Program-made: the position numbers and the translations under genes
The notes under the pieces: generated by a model
Database searches by the model: none
The model's input: the letters and a program-made list of their open reading frames with translations, nothing else
What the model was told of the DNA's origin: nothing
NCBI RefSeq assembly: GCF_007845675.1
Contig: NZ_VOBR01000030.1
Coordinates: forward strand, 60,120-124,119
Length of the DNA: 64,000 nt
Direction of reading: 5' to 3'
Origin: Lentzea tibetensis
GTDB taxonomy: Bacteria > Actinomycetota > Actinomycetes > Mycobacteriales > Pseudonocardiaceae
Shown: positions 8,294 to 17,964 of the stretch, in pieces
Numbering within the stretch: position 1 is the first letter of the stretch
Layout of the letters: each line of letters starts with the position of its first letter

Positions 8294-9456
8294 GCGAGAG
8301 CGACATCAGGGACGCGTTGCGGAACCTCGCGCTGGACGCGCCCGAAGGTTCCGATGATCTCGCCACCGACGCGTGGGCGGGTGGTCAGCGGTTGCGCCGG
8401 CGTCGTTCCGCGACGCGCATCGGCCTGGCCGCCGCGGCGACCATCGCGGTGTGCGGGGTGATGCTCGTCGTCACGACACCGGCCCCCGAGGAACACCTGC
8501 CGCTCGCGCCGCCGCCGATCACGCAGACCACGCCCCGCAAGGTGTCCGAGACGCTGCCGCCGAAGAAGGACGAGCTCGCGCTGCCGCAGCTGACGACGTC
8601 CTACCCGGTGGCCGTCGACCCCGACCCGGCGCAGGCCACCCTGCTGAACGCCGATCCCGTGCGGCGTGCGCTGGCGTTGTTCCAGACCTCACCGGACATG
8701 CCCGTCGTGGTGCTCGGGGACGACGGCCGGATTCGGTGCATCGACGAGGACCTGCAGCCGATCGTCACCGCCGGTGGCGACACCGTCGGCGCGCTGCGGC
8801 CCGGTGCGCTGTCCGCCGACGGCAGGACCGCGGTGTTCCCGCAGCGCGACTCCGTCGTGCTGGTCGACCTGACGACCGGCGCCGACCGCCGCATCCCCGC
8901 TCCGGGCGCCAACGAGCAGGCGGCGCTCAGCGCCGACGGCCTGCTGGTCGCCGTCACCACCGGCAGTTCCACGTCACTGCGCCGCGTTCCGGGCGGTGAG
9001 GTGGTGACCGAGTGGCCGCGGCCCGCGCCGATGGCCGGTGGCGCGGTCGACCCGCCGTTCCACGGTGCCGGCGACGTGGGCGGCACCCCGTCCGTGTGGT
9101 CGATGGAGCCCGACGGCGAGTCGACCACGTACCGGATGCCCGACCTCGTCGGCCAGTTCTGGGGTCTGCCCGCGGTGAACCGGACCAGGCTCGCCGCCGC
9201 CGGTTTCGGCGGGTACGACACCGACGCGGTGGTCATCGCGCTGCACGACCACCACCGGGGGCCCGTGCGCGTGCTCGGCTCACCGACCACGGACGGCAGG
9301 TGGAAGGGCGGCACCCGGCCGTTGCGCTGGCTCGACGACACCACGTTGCTGCTGCTCAGCGATGGTCCGGAACCCGTGGTGCTGTCCTGGAACACGAACA
9401 CCGGGGAGATCAACCGGGTGATGCATGTGAAACGGATGGGGACAATCGTCCTTTAG
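8290..9456 (+). CDS. membrane-anchored beta-rich protein, likely sigma-factor partner
   Basis: 388 residues. A cytoplasmic N-terminus of about 35 residues (SESDIRDALRNLALDAPEG...) precedes one transmembrane helix (RIGLAAAATIAVCGVMLVVT, about 38-57). A Pro-rich spacer and an extracellular beta-strand-rich domain follow, with repeated blade-like elements such as ALSADGRTAVFPQRDSVVLVDLTTG. The topology (short cytosolic region, one helix, sensor domain) resembles the non-zinc anti-sigma or regulatory proteins often encoded next to SigE-type factors. This role is inferred from translational coupling (GTGA overlap) and not from a recognised anti-sigma motif. It is paralogous to the next gene. Confidence 0.7.
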   Translation: MSESDIRDALRNLALDAPEGSDDLATDAWAGGQRLRRRRSATRIGLAAAATIAVCGVMLVVTTPAPEEHLPLAPPPITQTTPRKVSETLPPKKDELALPQLTTSYPVAVDPDPAQATLLNADPVRRALALFQTSPDMPVVVLGDDGRIRCIDEDLQPIVTAGGDTVGALRPGALSADGRTAVFPQRDSVVLVDLTTGADRRIPAPGANEQAALSADGLLVAVTTGSSTSLRRVPGGEVVTEWPRPAPMAGGAVDPPFHGAGDVGGTPSVWSMEPDGESTTYRMPDLVGQFWGLPAVNRTRLAAAGFGGYDTDAVVIALHDHHRGPVRVLGSPTTDGRWKGGTRPLRWLDDTTLLLLSDGPEPVVLSWNTNTGEINRVMHVKRMGTIVL

Positions 9457-9474
9457 TTGGCGGACAATCGGTGC

Positions 9475-10515
9475 GTGGCGCCGAGGTCCCGGCTCGTCCC
9501 GGCCGCCGTGCTGGTCGCGGCGTTCGTGGCGACGGCTGTCGTGATGCGCCTCGAACCGTCGCTCCCGCCACCGAAACCGCCCGATGCCGTGGTGACCCGC
9601 GCGGTCGACGTCAACCTCCCGTTGCGCGGCACCGAGGACTCGCTGCGGTACCTGGACACGGACTTCCCCGCCCGCGTCGACCCCGATCCGGCCGGTGCGA
9701 TGCCGCTGCGGGAGAACCCGGTCACGCGCGCGCTCGCGTTGTTCCAGACGGCCGCGTCCGCGCCCGTGCTGGTGCTGGGCGAGGACGGCTTCCTGCGGTC
9801 GCTGGACGTGCCGGCCACGGCCACCAGCTCGGGCGAGCCGGTGTGGGCGATGCGGCCCACCTCGCTGTCCGGCGACGGCCGCACCGCGGTGTTCCCGCAG
9901 CGCGACGCGGTGCTGATCGTGGACCTCACCACCGGACTGAGCAGGAGCGTTCCGGTGCCGGGCGCCAACACGCACGCCGCGATCAGCCCCGACGGGAAGC
10001 AGCTGCTCACGGTCAGCGGCCGGGGTACGCAGCTGGTGGACGCCGCGGACGGCTCGGTGATCATCCGGATGTCGGACCGCAGGCGCCCGTCGTCGTTCTC
10101 CGGGAGCGACGCGACCGCGGCGGGCGTCAGCAACGGACGGCGCAACCCGGAGATCATGCTGTCGTACTTCTACGGGCCCGAGCACATCGGCCGAACGATC
10201 AGCCACTCGCTGAAACCGCTGGTGGACGACGTGCGCGACATCCCGGCGGCGCGTGGCCAGCGGATCGCCGTCGCGGGCAACGGCGGGTACGCCGTGCCGA
10301 TGGTGATCATCATGACCTACTACAGCTTCGTGCCGATGGCCGGAGCGCCGCCGCGGGTCCTGGGGGCGCCGTCCGGGGACGCTCGGGTGCTGCGCTGGTT
10401 CGACGATTCGACGTTGCTGGTGCTCAGCGGCGACCACATCCTGTCGTGGAACGTCGACACCGGCGAGATCAGGCGGGTCACGCACATCGCCCGGCACACC
10501 GAGATCGCGGTTTAA
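9475..10515 (+). CDS. paralogue of the preceding beta-rich membrane protein
   Basis: About 346 residues. From the GTG at 9475 it opens with a basic patch and a hydrophobic helix (LVPAAVLVAAFVATAVVM), then a Pro-rich spacer and a beta-propeller-like ectodomain. It shares long stretches with the previous protein, including NPV.RALALFQT, DGRTAVFPQRD.V.IVDLTTG and PGAN..AAIS.DG, but lacks the cytoplasmic N-terminal extension. The pair therefore arose by tandem duplication, with only the first copy keeping a possible sigma-contacting segment. A TTG at 9457 directly after the upstream stop is an alternative start; neither has a strong ribosome site. Confidence 0.65.
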   Translation: MAPRSRLVPAAVLVAAFVATAVVMRLEPSLPPPKPPDAVVTRAVDVNLPLRGTEDSLRYLDTDFPARVDPDPAGAMPLRENPVTRALALFQTAASAPVLVLGEDGFLRSLDVPATATSSGEPVWAMRPTSLSGDGRTAVFPQRDAVLIVDLTTGLSRSVPVPGANTHAAISPDGKQLLTVSGRGTQLVDAADGSVIIRMSDRRRPSSFSGSDATAAGVSNGRRNPEIMLSYFYGPEHIGRTISHSLKPLVDDVRDIPAARGQRIAVAGNGGYAVPMVIIMTYYSFVPMAGAPPRVLGAPSGDARVLRWFDDSTLLVLSGDHILSWNVDTGEIRRVTHIARHTEIAV

Positions 10516-10542
10516 CGGGACCCTTCACAGGAGTTAAACCGC
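10507..10542. repeat. 10-bp perfect inverted repeat between gene and MoxR operon
   Basis: GCGGTTTAAC and GTTAAACCGC separated by 16 bp. The left arm covers the stop codon of the upstream gene. It may be a terminator hairpin or an operator for the MoxR operon that starts about 50 bp further on. Confidence 0.5.
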
Positions 10543-10595
10543 ACGTCGGGAAGACTCGGTCCCGTCGCACAACCATGTCCATGGAGGCCTTCCTC

Positions 10596-11626
<1,031 letters not shown>

Positions 11627-11627
<1 letters not shown>

Positions 11628-12574
11628 TGAGCGAGTCGAAGAAGCCAGCCGAGCGCCCTTCGTGGGCGCCACCGGTGCTGCACGGCGGTCGCATGGAGGC
11701 CGCGCTGCGCATGCTGGAGCTCGACGTCCGGCGCAGGCTCGACGGCCTGCTCCAGGGCAACCACCTCGGCCTCGTGCCGGGGCCCGGCAGCGAGCCCGGT
11801 GAGGCGCGGACCTACCAGCCAGGCGACGACGTGCGCCGGATGGACTGGGCCGTCACCGCGCGCACGACCGTGCCGCACATCCGCGAGACGGTCGCGGACC
11901 GCGAGCTGGAGACGTGGGTCGCGATCGACCTGTCGCCGTCGCTGGACTTCGGCACGGCGGCGTGCGAGAAGCGCGACCTGGTGATCGCGGCCACCGCCGC
12001 GATCGCCCACCTGACCCGCGGCGGCGGCAACCGCATCGGCGCCGTCGTGTCGACCGGTGCGTCCACCGTCCGCATCCCGGCCCGCGGCGGACTCGCGCAC
12101 GCGCGCGGCATGATCCGCCGCATCGCCGAGATCCCCCGCGCCGGTGACGGCACCCGAGGTGATCTCGCCGAGCTGCTGGAACAGCTGCGCCGCCCGCCGC
12201 GCCGCCGCGGCCTCGTGGTGGTGGTCTCGGACTTCCTCGGCGGCATGGAGTGGCAGCGCCCGCTGCGCGCGCTGTCGGCGCGGCACGAGCTCGTCGCGGT
12301 CGAGGTGATCGACCCGCGGGACATCGACCTGCCCGACGTCGGTACCGTCGTGCTGTCCGACCCGGAGAGCGGCAGGCAGCGCGAGGTGCACGCGTCGGCG
12401 TTGCTGCGCAAGGAGTTCTCGGCCGCGGCCGCGGAACACCGCGCCTCGGTCGCGTCCGGTCTGCGCCGTGCCGGTGCCGGGCATCTGGTGCTGCGCACCG
12501 ATTCGGACTGGATCGCGGACATGGTCCGCTTCGTGGTCGCTCGCAAGCGGCGTTGGTCGGGAGGTGTGGCATGA
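11627..12574 (+). CDS. DUF58 domain protein
   Basis: 315 residues with the DUF58 core ARTYQPGDDVRRMDWAVTARTTVPHIRE at residues 60-87, followed by a degenerate von Willebrand A fold (VAIDLSPSLDFGT) with a partial MIDAS. It is cytosolic, with no transmembrane segment. The GTG start overlaps the moxR stop by one base and the stop overlaps the next ATG by 4 bp. In MoxR operons this protein is thought to be a client or adaptor; its molecular activity is not known. Confidence 0.9.
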
Positions 12575-13536
12575 GCTTGTCCAGCTTCGTCGCCCCCTGG
12601 TGGTTCCTGCTGTTGCTGGTGGTCGTCGCCCTCGCGGCGGGATACGTGGTGCTGCAACGGATCCGTCGCCGTCGGGTGATGCGCTTCACCAACCTCGAGC
12701 TGCTGGAGAAGGTGGCGCCCAAGCGCGAGGGCTGGAGCAGGCACGTGCCGGCGACCCTGCTGCTGGTGGCGTTGTCGTTGCTGACCGTCGCGCTGGCCGG
12801 GCCGACCGCCGAGCAGCGCGTGCCCCGCAACCGCGCGACCGTGATGCTCGTGGTCGACACGTCGCTGTCGATGAAGGCCACGGATGTGCAGCCGTCGCGG
12901 CTCGAAGCCGCTCAGGTGGCCGCGAAGTCGTTCGCCGAGGGCCTCACGCCCGGCATCAACCTGGGCCTGATCTCGTTCGCCGGCTCGGCGACCGTGCTCG
13001 TGGCGCCCACGACGGACCGTCCCGCGGTGACGCAGTCGATCGACGGCCTCAAGCTGGCTCAGTCGACCGCGACCGGTGACGCGATCGTCGCTGCCATGGC
13101 CGCGATCGACTCGTTCGGCAAGGTCGTCGGCGGCGCCGAGGGCCCGCCGCCCGCGCGCATCGTGCTGATGACGGACGGCAAGGAGACCGTCGGCACGCGC
13201 AAGGCGTTCGACGCGGCCGAGGACGCCAAGAAGGCGGGCATCCCGATCTCGACGATCTCGTTCGGCACCGAGGAGGGCACCGTCGACATCGAGGGACGGC
13301 AGCAGCCCGTCCCCGTCGACGACGAGTCGATGAAGGAGATCGCCCAGCTGTCCGGCGGCGAGTTCTTCAAGGCCGCGTCCGCCGAGGAGCTGCGCCGCGT
13401 GTACGACACGCTCGGCGAGCAGATCGGCTACGAGAAGAAGAAGGCGGACGCCTCGAAGCCGTGGCTCATCATCGGCACCCTGTCGTCGGTCTTCGCCGCC
13501 GCGCTGGCGCTGCTGCTGGGCCAGCGACTGCCCTGA
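12571..13536 (+). CDS. BatA-like VWA membrane protein
   Basis: 321 residues. Two N-terminal helices (about 8-30 and 55-73) flank a short basic loop, then a VWA domain with an intact MIDAS DTSLSMKATD (about residues 90-99), SATGD-like threonine site and MTDGKET. A final helix (LIIGTLSSVFAAALALLLG) sits at the C-terminus. This is the Aerotolerance/BatA layout. It completes the MoxR-DUF58-VWA operon and probably displays its metal-binding domain outside the cell. The stop at 13536 abuts the convergent stop of the TAXI gene. Confidence 0.9.
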   Translation: MSLSSFVAPWWFLLLLVVVALAAGYVVLQRIRRRRVMRFTNLELLEKVAPKREGWSRHVPATLLLVALSLLTVALAGPTAEQRVPRNRATVMLVVDTSLSMKATDVQPSRLEAAQVAAKSFAEGLTPGINLGLISFAGSATVLVAPTTDRPAVTQSIDGLKLAQSTATGDAIVAAMAAIDSFGKVVGGAEGPPPARIVLMTDGKETVGTRKAFDAAEDAKKAGIPISTISFGTEEGTVDIEGRQQPVPVDDESMKEIAQLSGGEFFKAASAEELRRVYDTLGEQIGYEKKKADASKPWLIIGTLSSVFAAALALLLGQRLP

Positions 13537-14394
13537 TCACCCGTGCAGGCGGCGGTACTCCGCCGCCGCACCGGGGTGGAGGCCGATCCGGCCGGTGACG
13601 ATCAGCGAGCGCACGTCGAGGAACTGGGTGCCCAGCGCCTGCGCGGGCACCAGCTGGGCCGCCCGCTGGACCAGCATCCGCACCACGGCACCGGCCAGCT
13701 CGTCCGGGAGCGTCGGCTTGCACACCAACAGGTTCGCCGTCCCCACGGTCGGCACCTCGGCCACCGAGTCGTACACGCCCGCGCGCACGGTCACCAGCTC
13801 GTAGACCGAGCCGTACGCGGCGCGCAGTCGGGGGATCTGCCCGTCGAGTGGCAGCAGGCGCAGCCCGCGCTCGCGCGCCAGCCGCGGTGTGGGCACGCCA
13901 CCGGACCAGAGGAACGCGGTGATCTCGCCGCGTTTCAACGCGTCCACGGCGTCGTCCAGCGGCATGTGCCGCACGTCCGCGCCGAGCTCCAGCCGGGAAC
14001 CCTGCAGCGCCGCACCGGAACCCAGTGCGCCCAGCGACACCGGTTTCCCGGCCAGGTCGGCGACGCCGCGCACCGGTGAGTCCGCGAGCACGACGAGCTG
14101 CAGGTAGTTCTCGTACACGCGGCCCAGTGCGAGCAGTTCGGGTGTGGCGCTGTCGGCCAGCGTCAGCGCCAGGTCCACCTCGCCGGCGCGCAGCCGGTTC
14201 AGGTTGTCCATGCTCCCGCCGCTCGCGACGGGCGTGATGCGCAGGCCGGACGGCGCGTTGGCGGCGAGCAGGCGGGCGAAGTCCAGGTACAGCCCGCCTT
14301 CCTCGCCCGCGGCGAGCACCAGCGAACCCGAAGGCTCGCCCGAGGAGCACGCGGACACGGCCAGCGCGCCGAGCAGGAACGTCCGCCGCTTCAC
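13537..14394 (-). CDS. TAXI-family substrate-binding lipoprotein
   Basis: 285 residues with a lipoprotein signal peptide (FLLGALAVSACSS; lipobox Cys near residue 16). The TAXI/TRAP-type binding fold shows AAGEEGGLYLDFARLLA near the N-terminus, VASGGSMDNLNRLRAGEVDLALTLAD and LAGKPVSLGALGSGAALQG. Such proteins bind small carboxylates. No TRAP membrane subunits (DctQM) are encoded nearby. Instead its start overlaps the stop of a histidine kinase gene by 4 bp, so it probably serves as the external ligand-sensing partner of that kinase rather than a transporter subunit. Confidence 0.85.
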   Translation of the reverse strand: MKRRTFLLGALAVSACSSGEPSGSLVLAAGEEGGLYLDFARLLAANAPSGLRITPVASGGSMDNLNRLRAGEVDLALTLADSATPELLALGRVYENYLQLVVLADSPVRGVADLAGKPVSLGALGSGAALQGSRLELGADVRHMPLDDAVDALKRGEITAFLWSGGVPTPRLARERGLRLLPLDGQIPRLRAAYGSVYELVTVRAGVYDSVAEVPTVGTANLLVCKPTLPDELAGAVVRMLVQRAAQLVPAQALGTQFLDVRSLIVTGRIGLHPGAAAEYRRLHG

Positions 14395-15695
14395 AGCACC
14401 GGCTCCCTCGGCAGCGCGAGCGTGACCGAAAGTCCCTGTGGCGACGCGAGTTCCAGCGTCCCGCCGCGCGCGGTGACCAGGCGTTCCGCGATGGCCAGCC
14501 CGAGCCCGGTGCCGCGCCGGTCGTCGCGGCCGCGCCAGAACCGCTCGGTGGCCCGTTCGATGTCCTCAGTGGACAGGCCGGGACCGTTGTCGGACACCGT
14601 CAGCACGGCCCGGTCGTGCGTGATGGTGACGGTGTTGCCGCCGTACTTGATGGCGTTGTCCAGCAGAACGTCCAGCACCTGCGCGAGGTCGGACTCGGGG
14701 CACCGCACCAGCGACGGCATGCCGTCGACGATCGTCAGCGCCACCCCGGCCTCGGTCGCGGACGGGAGCCAGAAGTCGACCCGCTCGTGCACCACCACCC
14801 CCAGGTCGGCCAGCTCGGGCTCCCGGCCGCCCGCGGCCACCTCGGTCGCGGTGCTCTCCGCCGACGCGAGCGCGAGCAGGCCGTCCAGCAGCGACTCGAG
14901 CCGTTCGACCTCGGCGACCACGGACTCGTTGCCCGGCAACATGTCCACCCGCAACCGCAGCGCGGCCATCGGGTTGCGCAGCTGGTGCGACGCGTCCGCG
15001 ATGAGCCTGCGCTGCTGGTCCGCGGCCTCGGTGACGGCGTCGGACATGCGGTTGAACGACTCGGACAAGGCCCGCAGCTCGGCCGGTCCGGCGGTGTCGA
15101 CGACGTGCGCGCGCCGCTGACCGGCCGCGACCGCGCGCACCCCGCGGTCCAGCTCCTTCAACGGGCGCAACAACCAGCGCGCCACCACGAGCACCAGCAG
15201 CACGGACGCCACCGCGGCCAGCACGGCACCGGCCAGCACCCACGCCCACCGGCGCAGCACGTCCGTCGCCGTGGCCTCGGTGGACGCGCGCAGCACGACG
15301 GCGCCGTTGACCCGCGTGCCGGTGCCGATCGGGCGGGCGAACAGCACGTCGCCGCCGTTCCACGGCAGCACGGTCGGCACCGGCGCGGCGGGCTGGTTGC
15401 GCAGCGCGGACTCGATGACGTCCGGCACGTCGAGAACGTCCATTCCCGACTCGACGACCACACCGCCCGACGCGTCCACGATGACGATCTCCTCGCCGTA
15501 CAACGAGGTGTAGCGGACGGCCTCATCGGCGACGACGTCGCGGGGGAGCGCGGCGAACCGGTCGAGGTCGGCGGTCCGGCTGATCACGAACTGCTGGGTG
15601 CGTTCGGACGCGGTGCTGGCGAGCAGCGGCACGGCGAACGCCGCCACCGCCGACAGCGAGAACAGCAGCAGCACGAGCAGAAGCCGTTGGCGCAT
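14391..15695 (-). CDS. sensor histidine kinase
   Basis: 434 residues: helix 1 (LLLVLLLFSLSAVAAFAVPL), an extracytoplasmic sensor of about 120 residues, helix 2 (AWVLAGAVLAAVASVLLVLVVARWLL), HAMP, HisKA with the phospho-accepting histidine in DASHQLRNP (about 236), and HATPase_c with N box LLDNAIKYGG and G boxes DNGPGLS and GTGLGLAIAERLV. It is coupled on both sides: the stop overlaps the TAXI gene, and the start shares a base with the response regulator stop. The set resembles TctE-like carboxylate sensing systems. Confidence 0.93.
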   Translation of the reverse strand: MRQRLLLVLLLFSLSAVAAFAVPLLASTASERTQQFVISRTADLDRFAALPRDVVADEAVRYTSLYGEEIVIVDASGGVVVESGMDVLDVPDVIESALRNQPAAPVPTVLPWNGGDVLFARPIGTGTRVNGAVVLRASTEATATDVLRRWAWVLAGAVLAAVASVLLVLVVARWLLRPLKELDRGVRAVAAGQRRAHVVDTAGPAELRALSESFNRMSDAVTEAADQQRRLIADASHQLRNPMAALRLRVDMLPGNESVVAEVERLESLLDGLLALASAESTATEVAAGGREPELADLGVVVHERVDFWLPSATEAGVALTIVDGMPSLVRCPESDLAQVLDVLLDNAIKYGGNTVTITHDRAVLTVSDNGPGLSTEDIERATERFWRGRDDRRGTGLGLAIAERLVTARGGTLELASPQGLSVTLALPREPVL

Positions 15696-16354
15696 CAGTC
15701 ACCGAGCCGGTAGCCGAAGCCGCGGATCGTGGTGAGCAGGCCGGGCCGCCGCAGCTTGGACCGCAGCCCGGTCAGGTGCACGTCCAGCGACCGCGACACG
15801 GCCACGAACGCGTCACCCCACACCTCGTCCATCAGCTGCTGCCTGCTGACCGCGGTGCCCGGCCGCCGCGCGAGCACCGCGAGCAGCTCGAACTCCTTGG
15901 TGGTCAACGAGATCTCCTCGCCACCGACCGACACGCGCCTGCGTTCGAGGTCGATCTCCACATCGGACACCCGCACGATGTCGTCGGGCGCGGCGGACCG
16001 GGCCGCGCTGCGCCGCACGACGGCGTCCATGCGCGCCAGCAGCTCGGCCAGCCGCACCGGCTTGACCAGGTAGTCGTCCGCGCCGAGCCGCAGCCCGCGC
16101 ACCACCGTGCGCTCGTCGCCGCGCGCGGTGAGCACCAGCACCGGCTGGGTGTCCACCTTGCGGAGCTTGCGCAGCACCTCGAGGCCGTCCTCGTCGGGCA
16201 GGCCGAGGTCGAGCAGCACCACGTCCGCGTCGCGGTGCGCGATCAGCGCGTCCGCGCCCCTGCTCACCCGCGTCGGCTGGTGCCCGTGCGCGCGCAGCGC
16301 CTCCACCAGGGCGTCCGCGACACCATCGTCGTCCTCGACCAGCAGCACTCGCAC
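15695..16354 (-). CDS. OmpR/PhoB-family response regulator
   Basis: About 219 residues. The receiver domain carries acidic VEDDD near the N-terminus, phospho-acceptor Asp in VVLLDLGLPDEDG, conserved VLTARGDE and YLVKPV lysine. The C-terminal winged helix contains LTTKEFELLAVLARRPGTAVSRQQLMDEVWG and DVHLTGLRSKLRR. GTG at 16354 is chosen because GATACT (16362-16367, minus strand) lies 7 nt upstream as a -10 for a leaderless transcript. It likely controls its own operon and the divergent transporter through the 19-bp repeats in the spacer. Confidence 0.92.
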   Translation of the reverse strand: MRVLLVEDDDGVADALVEALRAHGHQPTRVSRGADALIAHRDADVVLLDLGLPDEDGLEVLRKLRKVDTQPVLVLTARGDERTVVRGLRLGADDYLVKPVRLAELLARMDAVVRRSAARSAAPDDIVRVSDVEIDLERRRVSVGGEEISLTTKEFELLAVLARRPGTAVSRQQLMDEVWGDAFVAVSRSLDVHLTGLRSKLRRPGLLTTIRGFGYRLGD

Positions 16355-16392
16355 GCGCACCAGTATCGCGCCGGGTGAGCTGCCGGGCGGCT

Positions 16393-16411
16393 TAAGGGAA
16401 CGTAAAGAAGC
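16393..16411. promoter_or_regulatory. 19-bp repeat, copy 1 (candidate response-regulator site)
   Basis: TAAGGGAACGTAAAGAAGC, identical to copy 2 at 16569-16587. This copy lies about 26-44 bp upstream of the inferred -10 of the response regulator operon, the position of an activator site. The repeated sequence stands out by A/T content from the surrounding DNA. Confidence 0.6.
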
Positions 16412-16505
16412 CCGTGCCGCCACTTCCGCACGCCGAAATCAAGATCGACCCTCGGCCCATCGAGCTTCCTGAAGTCGCGCCGAACCAGCTCGCGCCTCCG
16501 CGCGA

Positions 16506-16527
16506 GCGTGCGAAACGCGTGCGAAAC
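16506..16527. repeat. perfect 11-bp tandem repeat
   Basis: GCGTGCGAAAC occurs twice head to tail between the two 19-bp repeats. An 11-bp period is one helical turn and is typical of tandem OmpR-family regulator sites. Confidence 0.5.
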
Positions 16528-16568
16528 AGCCCTGAGCGCAGGGAGAAGTGGCGTCGAGATCTGCTGCC

Positions 16569-16587
16569 TAAGGGAACGTAAAGAAGC
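16569..16587. promoter_or_regulatory. 19-bp repeat, copy 2, upstream of MFS gene
   Basis: Identical direct repeat of 16393-16411, 70 bp before the ATG of the MFS transporter. Matching elements in front of both divergent units suggest one regulator acts on both. Confidence 0.6.
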
Positions 16588-16656
16588 ACGCGTCCGCCTT
16601 CTTCGACACCACCAGCGCCCCTGATCGTGTGGTGATCACGCAACGGGAGGGCGACT

Positions 16657-17952
16657 ATGGCAGTCGTTGAGCAGCGGTCCGAGCGCCGGGTGGTGGCGAA
16701 CGTCCTGCGAGGTTCCATCGGCAACCTCATCGAGTGGTACGACTGGTACGCCTACACGGCGTTCAGCATCTACTTCGCGGCGGCGTTCTTCCCGAAGGGC
16801 GACCAGACAGCGCAGCTGCTCAACACGGCGGCGGTGTTCGCCGTCGGCTTCCTGATGCGCCCGCTGGGCGGCTGGATGCTCGGCCGGTACGCGGACCGCC
16901 ACGGCCGTCGCGCGGCGCTGACCCTGAGCGTGACGCTCATGGCGTTCGGCTCGCTGCTGATCGCGCTGACGCCGTCGTTCGCGACGATCGGAGTCGCCGC
17001 GCCGATCCTGCTGGTCACCGCACGCCTGCTGCAAGGGCTGTCAGTGGGTGGCGAGTACTCGACCTCGGCGACCTATCTGTCCGAAGTGGCCTCGAAGGGC
17101 AAGCGCGGGTTCTACTCGAGCTTCCAGTACGTCACGCTGACGGCGGGCCAGCTGGTCGCGCTCGGCGTGCAGATCGTGCTCCAGCAGTTCCTGACGAAGC
17201 AGGAGATGCTGAGCTGGGGCTGGCGCGTGCCGTTCGTCATCGGTGCCACCGGCGCGATCATCGTCATGTACCTGCGGCGCGGCATGGACGAGTCGGAGAG
17301 CTTCGAGAAGCAGAACGCCAAGGGGACCGAGACCCAGCGCGGCACGTTGCGAGTGCTGCTCAGCTACCCCAAGGAGTGCCTGCTCGTCGTCGGCCTCACC
17401 CTCGGCGGCACGGTCGCGTTCTACACCTACACGACCTACCTGCAGAAGTTCATGGTGAACACCAGCAAGATCGACGAGTCGACGGTCAGCTGGGTCAACT
17501 TCCTGGCATTGCTGGTGTTCGTGGTGATCCAGCCGCTCGCGGGTGGCCTGTCGGACCGCATCGGGCGACGTCCGCTGCTGCTGACGTTCGGCGTGCTCGG
17601 CACGTTGTGCACGGTGCCGCTGCTCAGCACGCTCGCCACCACGAGGCAACCGGTGCTGGCGTTCCTGCTGATGCTCGCCGGCCTGGTGATCGTCACCGGC
17701 TACACGTCGATCAACGCGATCGTGAAGGCCGAGCTGTTCCCGACGAAGATCCGCGCGCTGGGTGTCGGCCTGCCGTACGCGCTGACCGTGGCGATCTTCG
17801 GCGGCACCGCCGAGTACGTCGCGCTGGGCCTCAAGAAGGCGGGCCACGAGTCGCTGTTCTTCTACTACGTCGCGGGTTGCGTGCTCGTGTCGCTGATCGT
17901 CTATGGCACGATGCGCGAAACGTCGAGGGACTCGGTGCTCGACAGGGACTGA
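16657..17952 (+). CDS. MFS metabolite:H+ symporter (carboxylate/betaine type)
   Basis: 431 residues, 12 predicted helices. NLIEWYDWYAYTAFSIYFAAAFFP at residues 22-45 and GRYADRHGRRAAL in the first cytoplasmic loop are signatures of the metabolite:H+ symporter branch (KgtP, ProP, ShiA and CitA relatives). RLLQGLSVGGEYSTSATYLSE is the usual second motif. The divergent TAXI-kinase-regulator operon and shared 19-bp repeat suggest it imports the carboxylate that the TAXI protein senses. The ligand itself cannot be named. ATG at 16657 follows GGGAGG. Confidence 0.88.
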   Translation: MAVVEQRSERRVVANVLRGSIGNLIEWYDWYAYTAFSIYFAAAFFPKGDQTAQLLNTAAVFAVGFLMRPLGGWMLGRYADRHGRRAALTLSVTLMAFGSLLIALTPSFATIGVAAPILLVTARLLQGLSVGGEYSTSATYLSEVASKGKRGFYSSFQYVTLTAGQLVALGVQIVLQQFLTKQEMLSWGWRVPFVIGATGAIIVMYLRRGMDESESFEKQNAKGTETQRGTLRVLLSYPKECLLVVGLTLGGTVAFYTYTTYLQKFMVNTSKIDESTVSWVNFLALLVFVVIQPLAGGLSDRIGRRPLLLTFGVLGTLCTVPLLSTLATTRQPVLAFLLMLAGLVIVTGYTSINAIVKAELFPTKIRALGVGLPYALTVAIFGGTAEYVALGLKKAGHESLFFYYVAGCVLVSLIVYGTMRETSRDSVLDRD

Positions 17953-17964
17953 CCTGGGGGAACG

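Noticed and set aside
13537-14394. TAXI gene as part of a TRAP transporter
   Set aside because: No DctQ/DctM-type membrane subunit is encoded nearby; it is coupled to a kinase.
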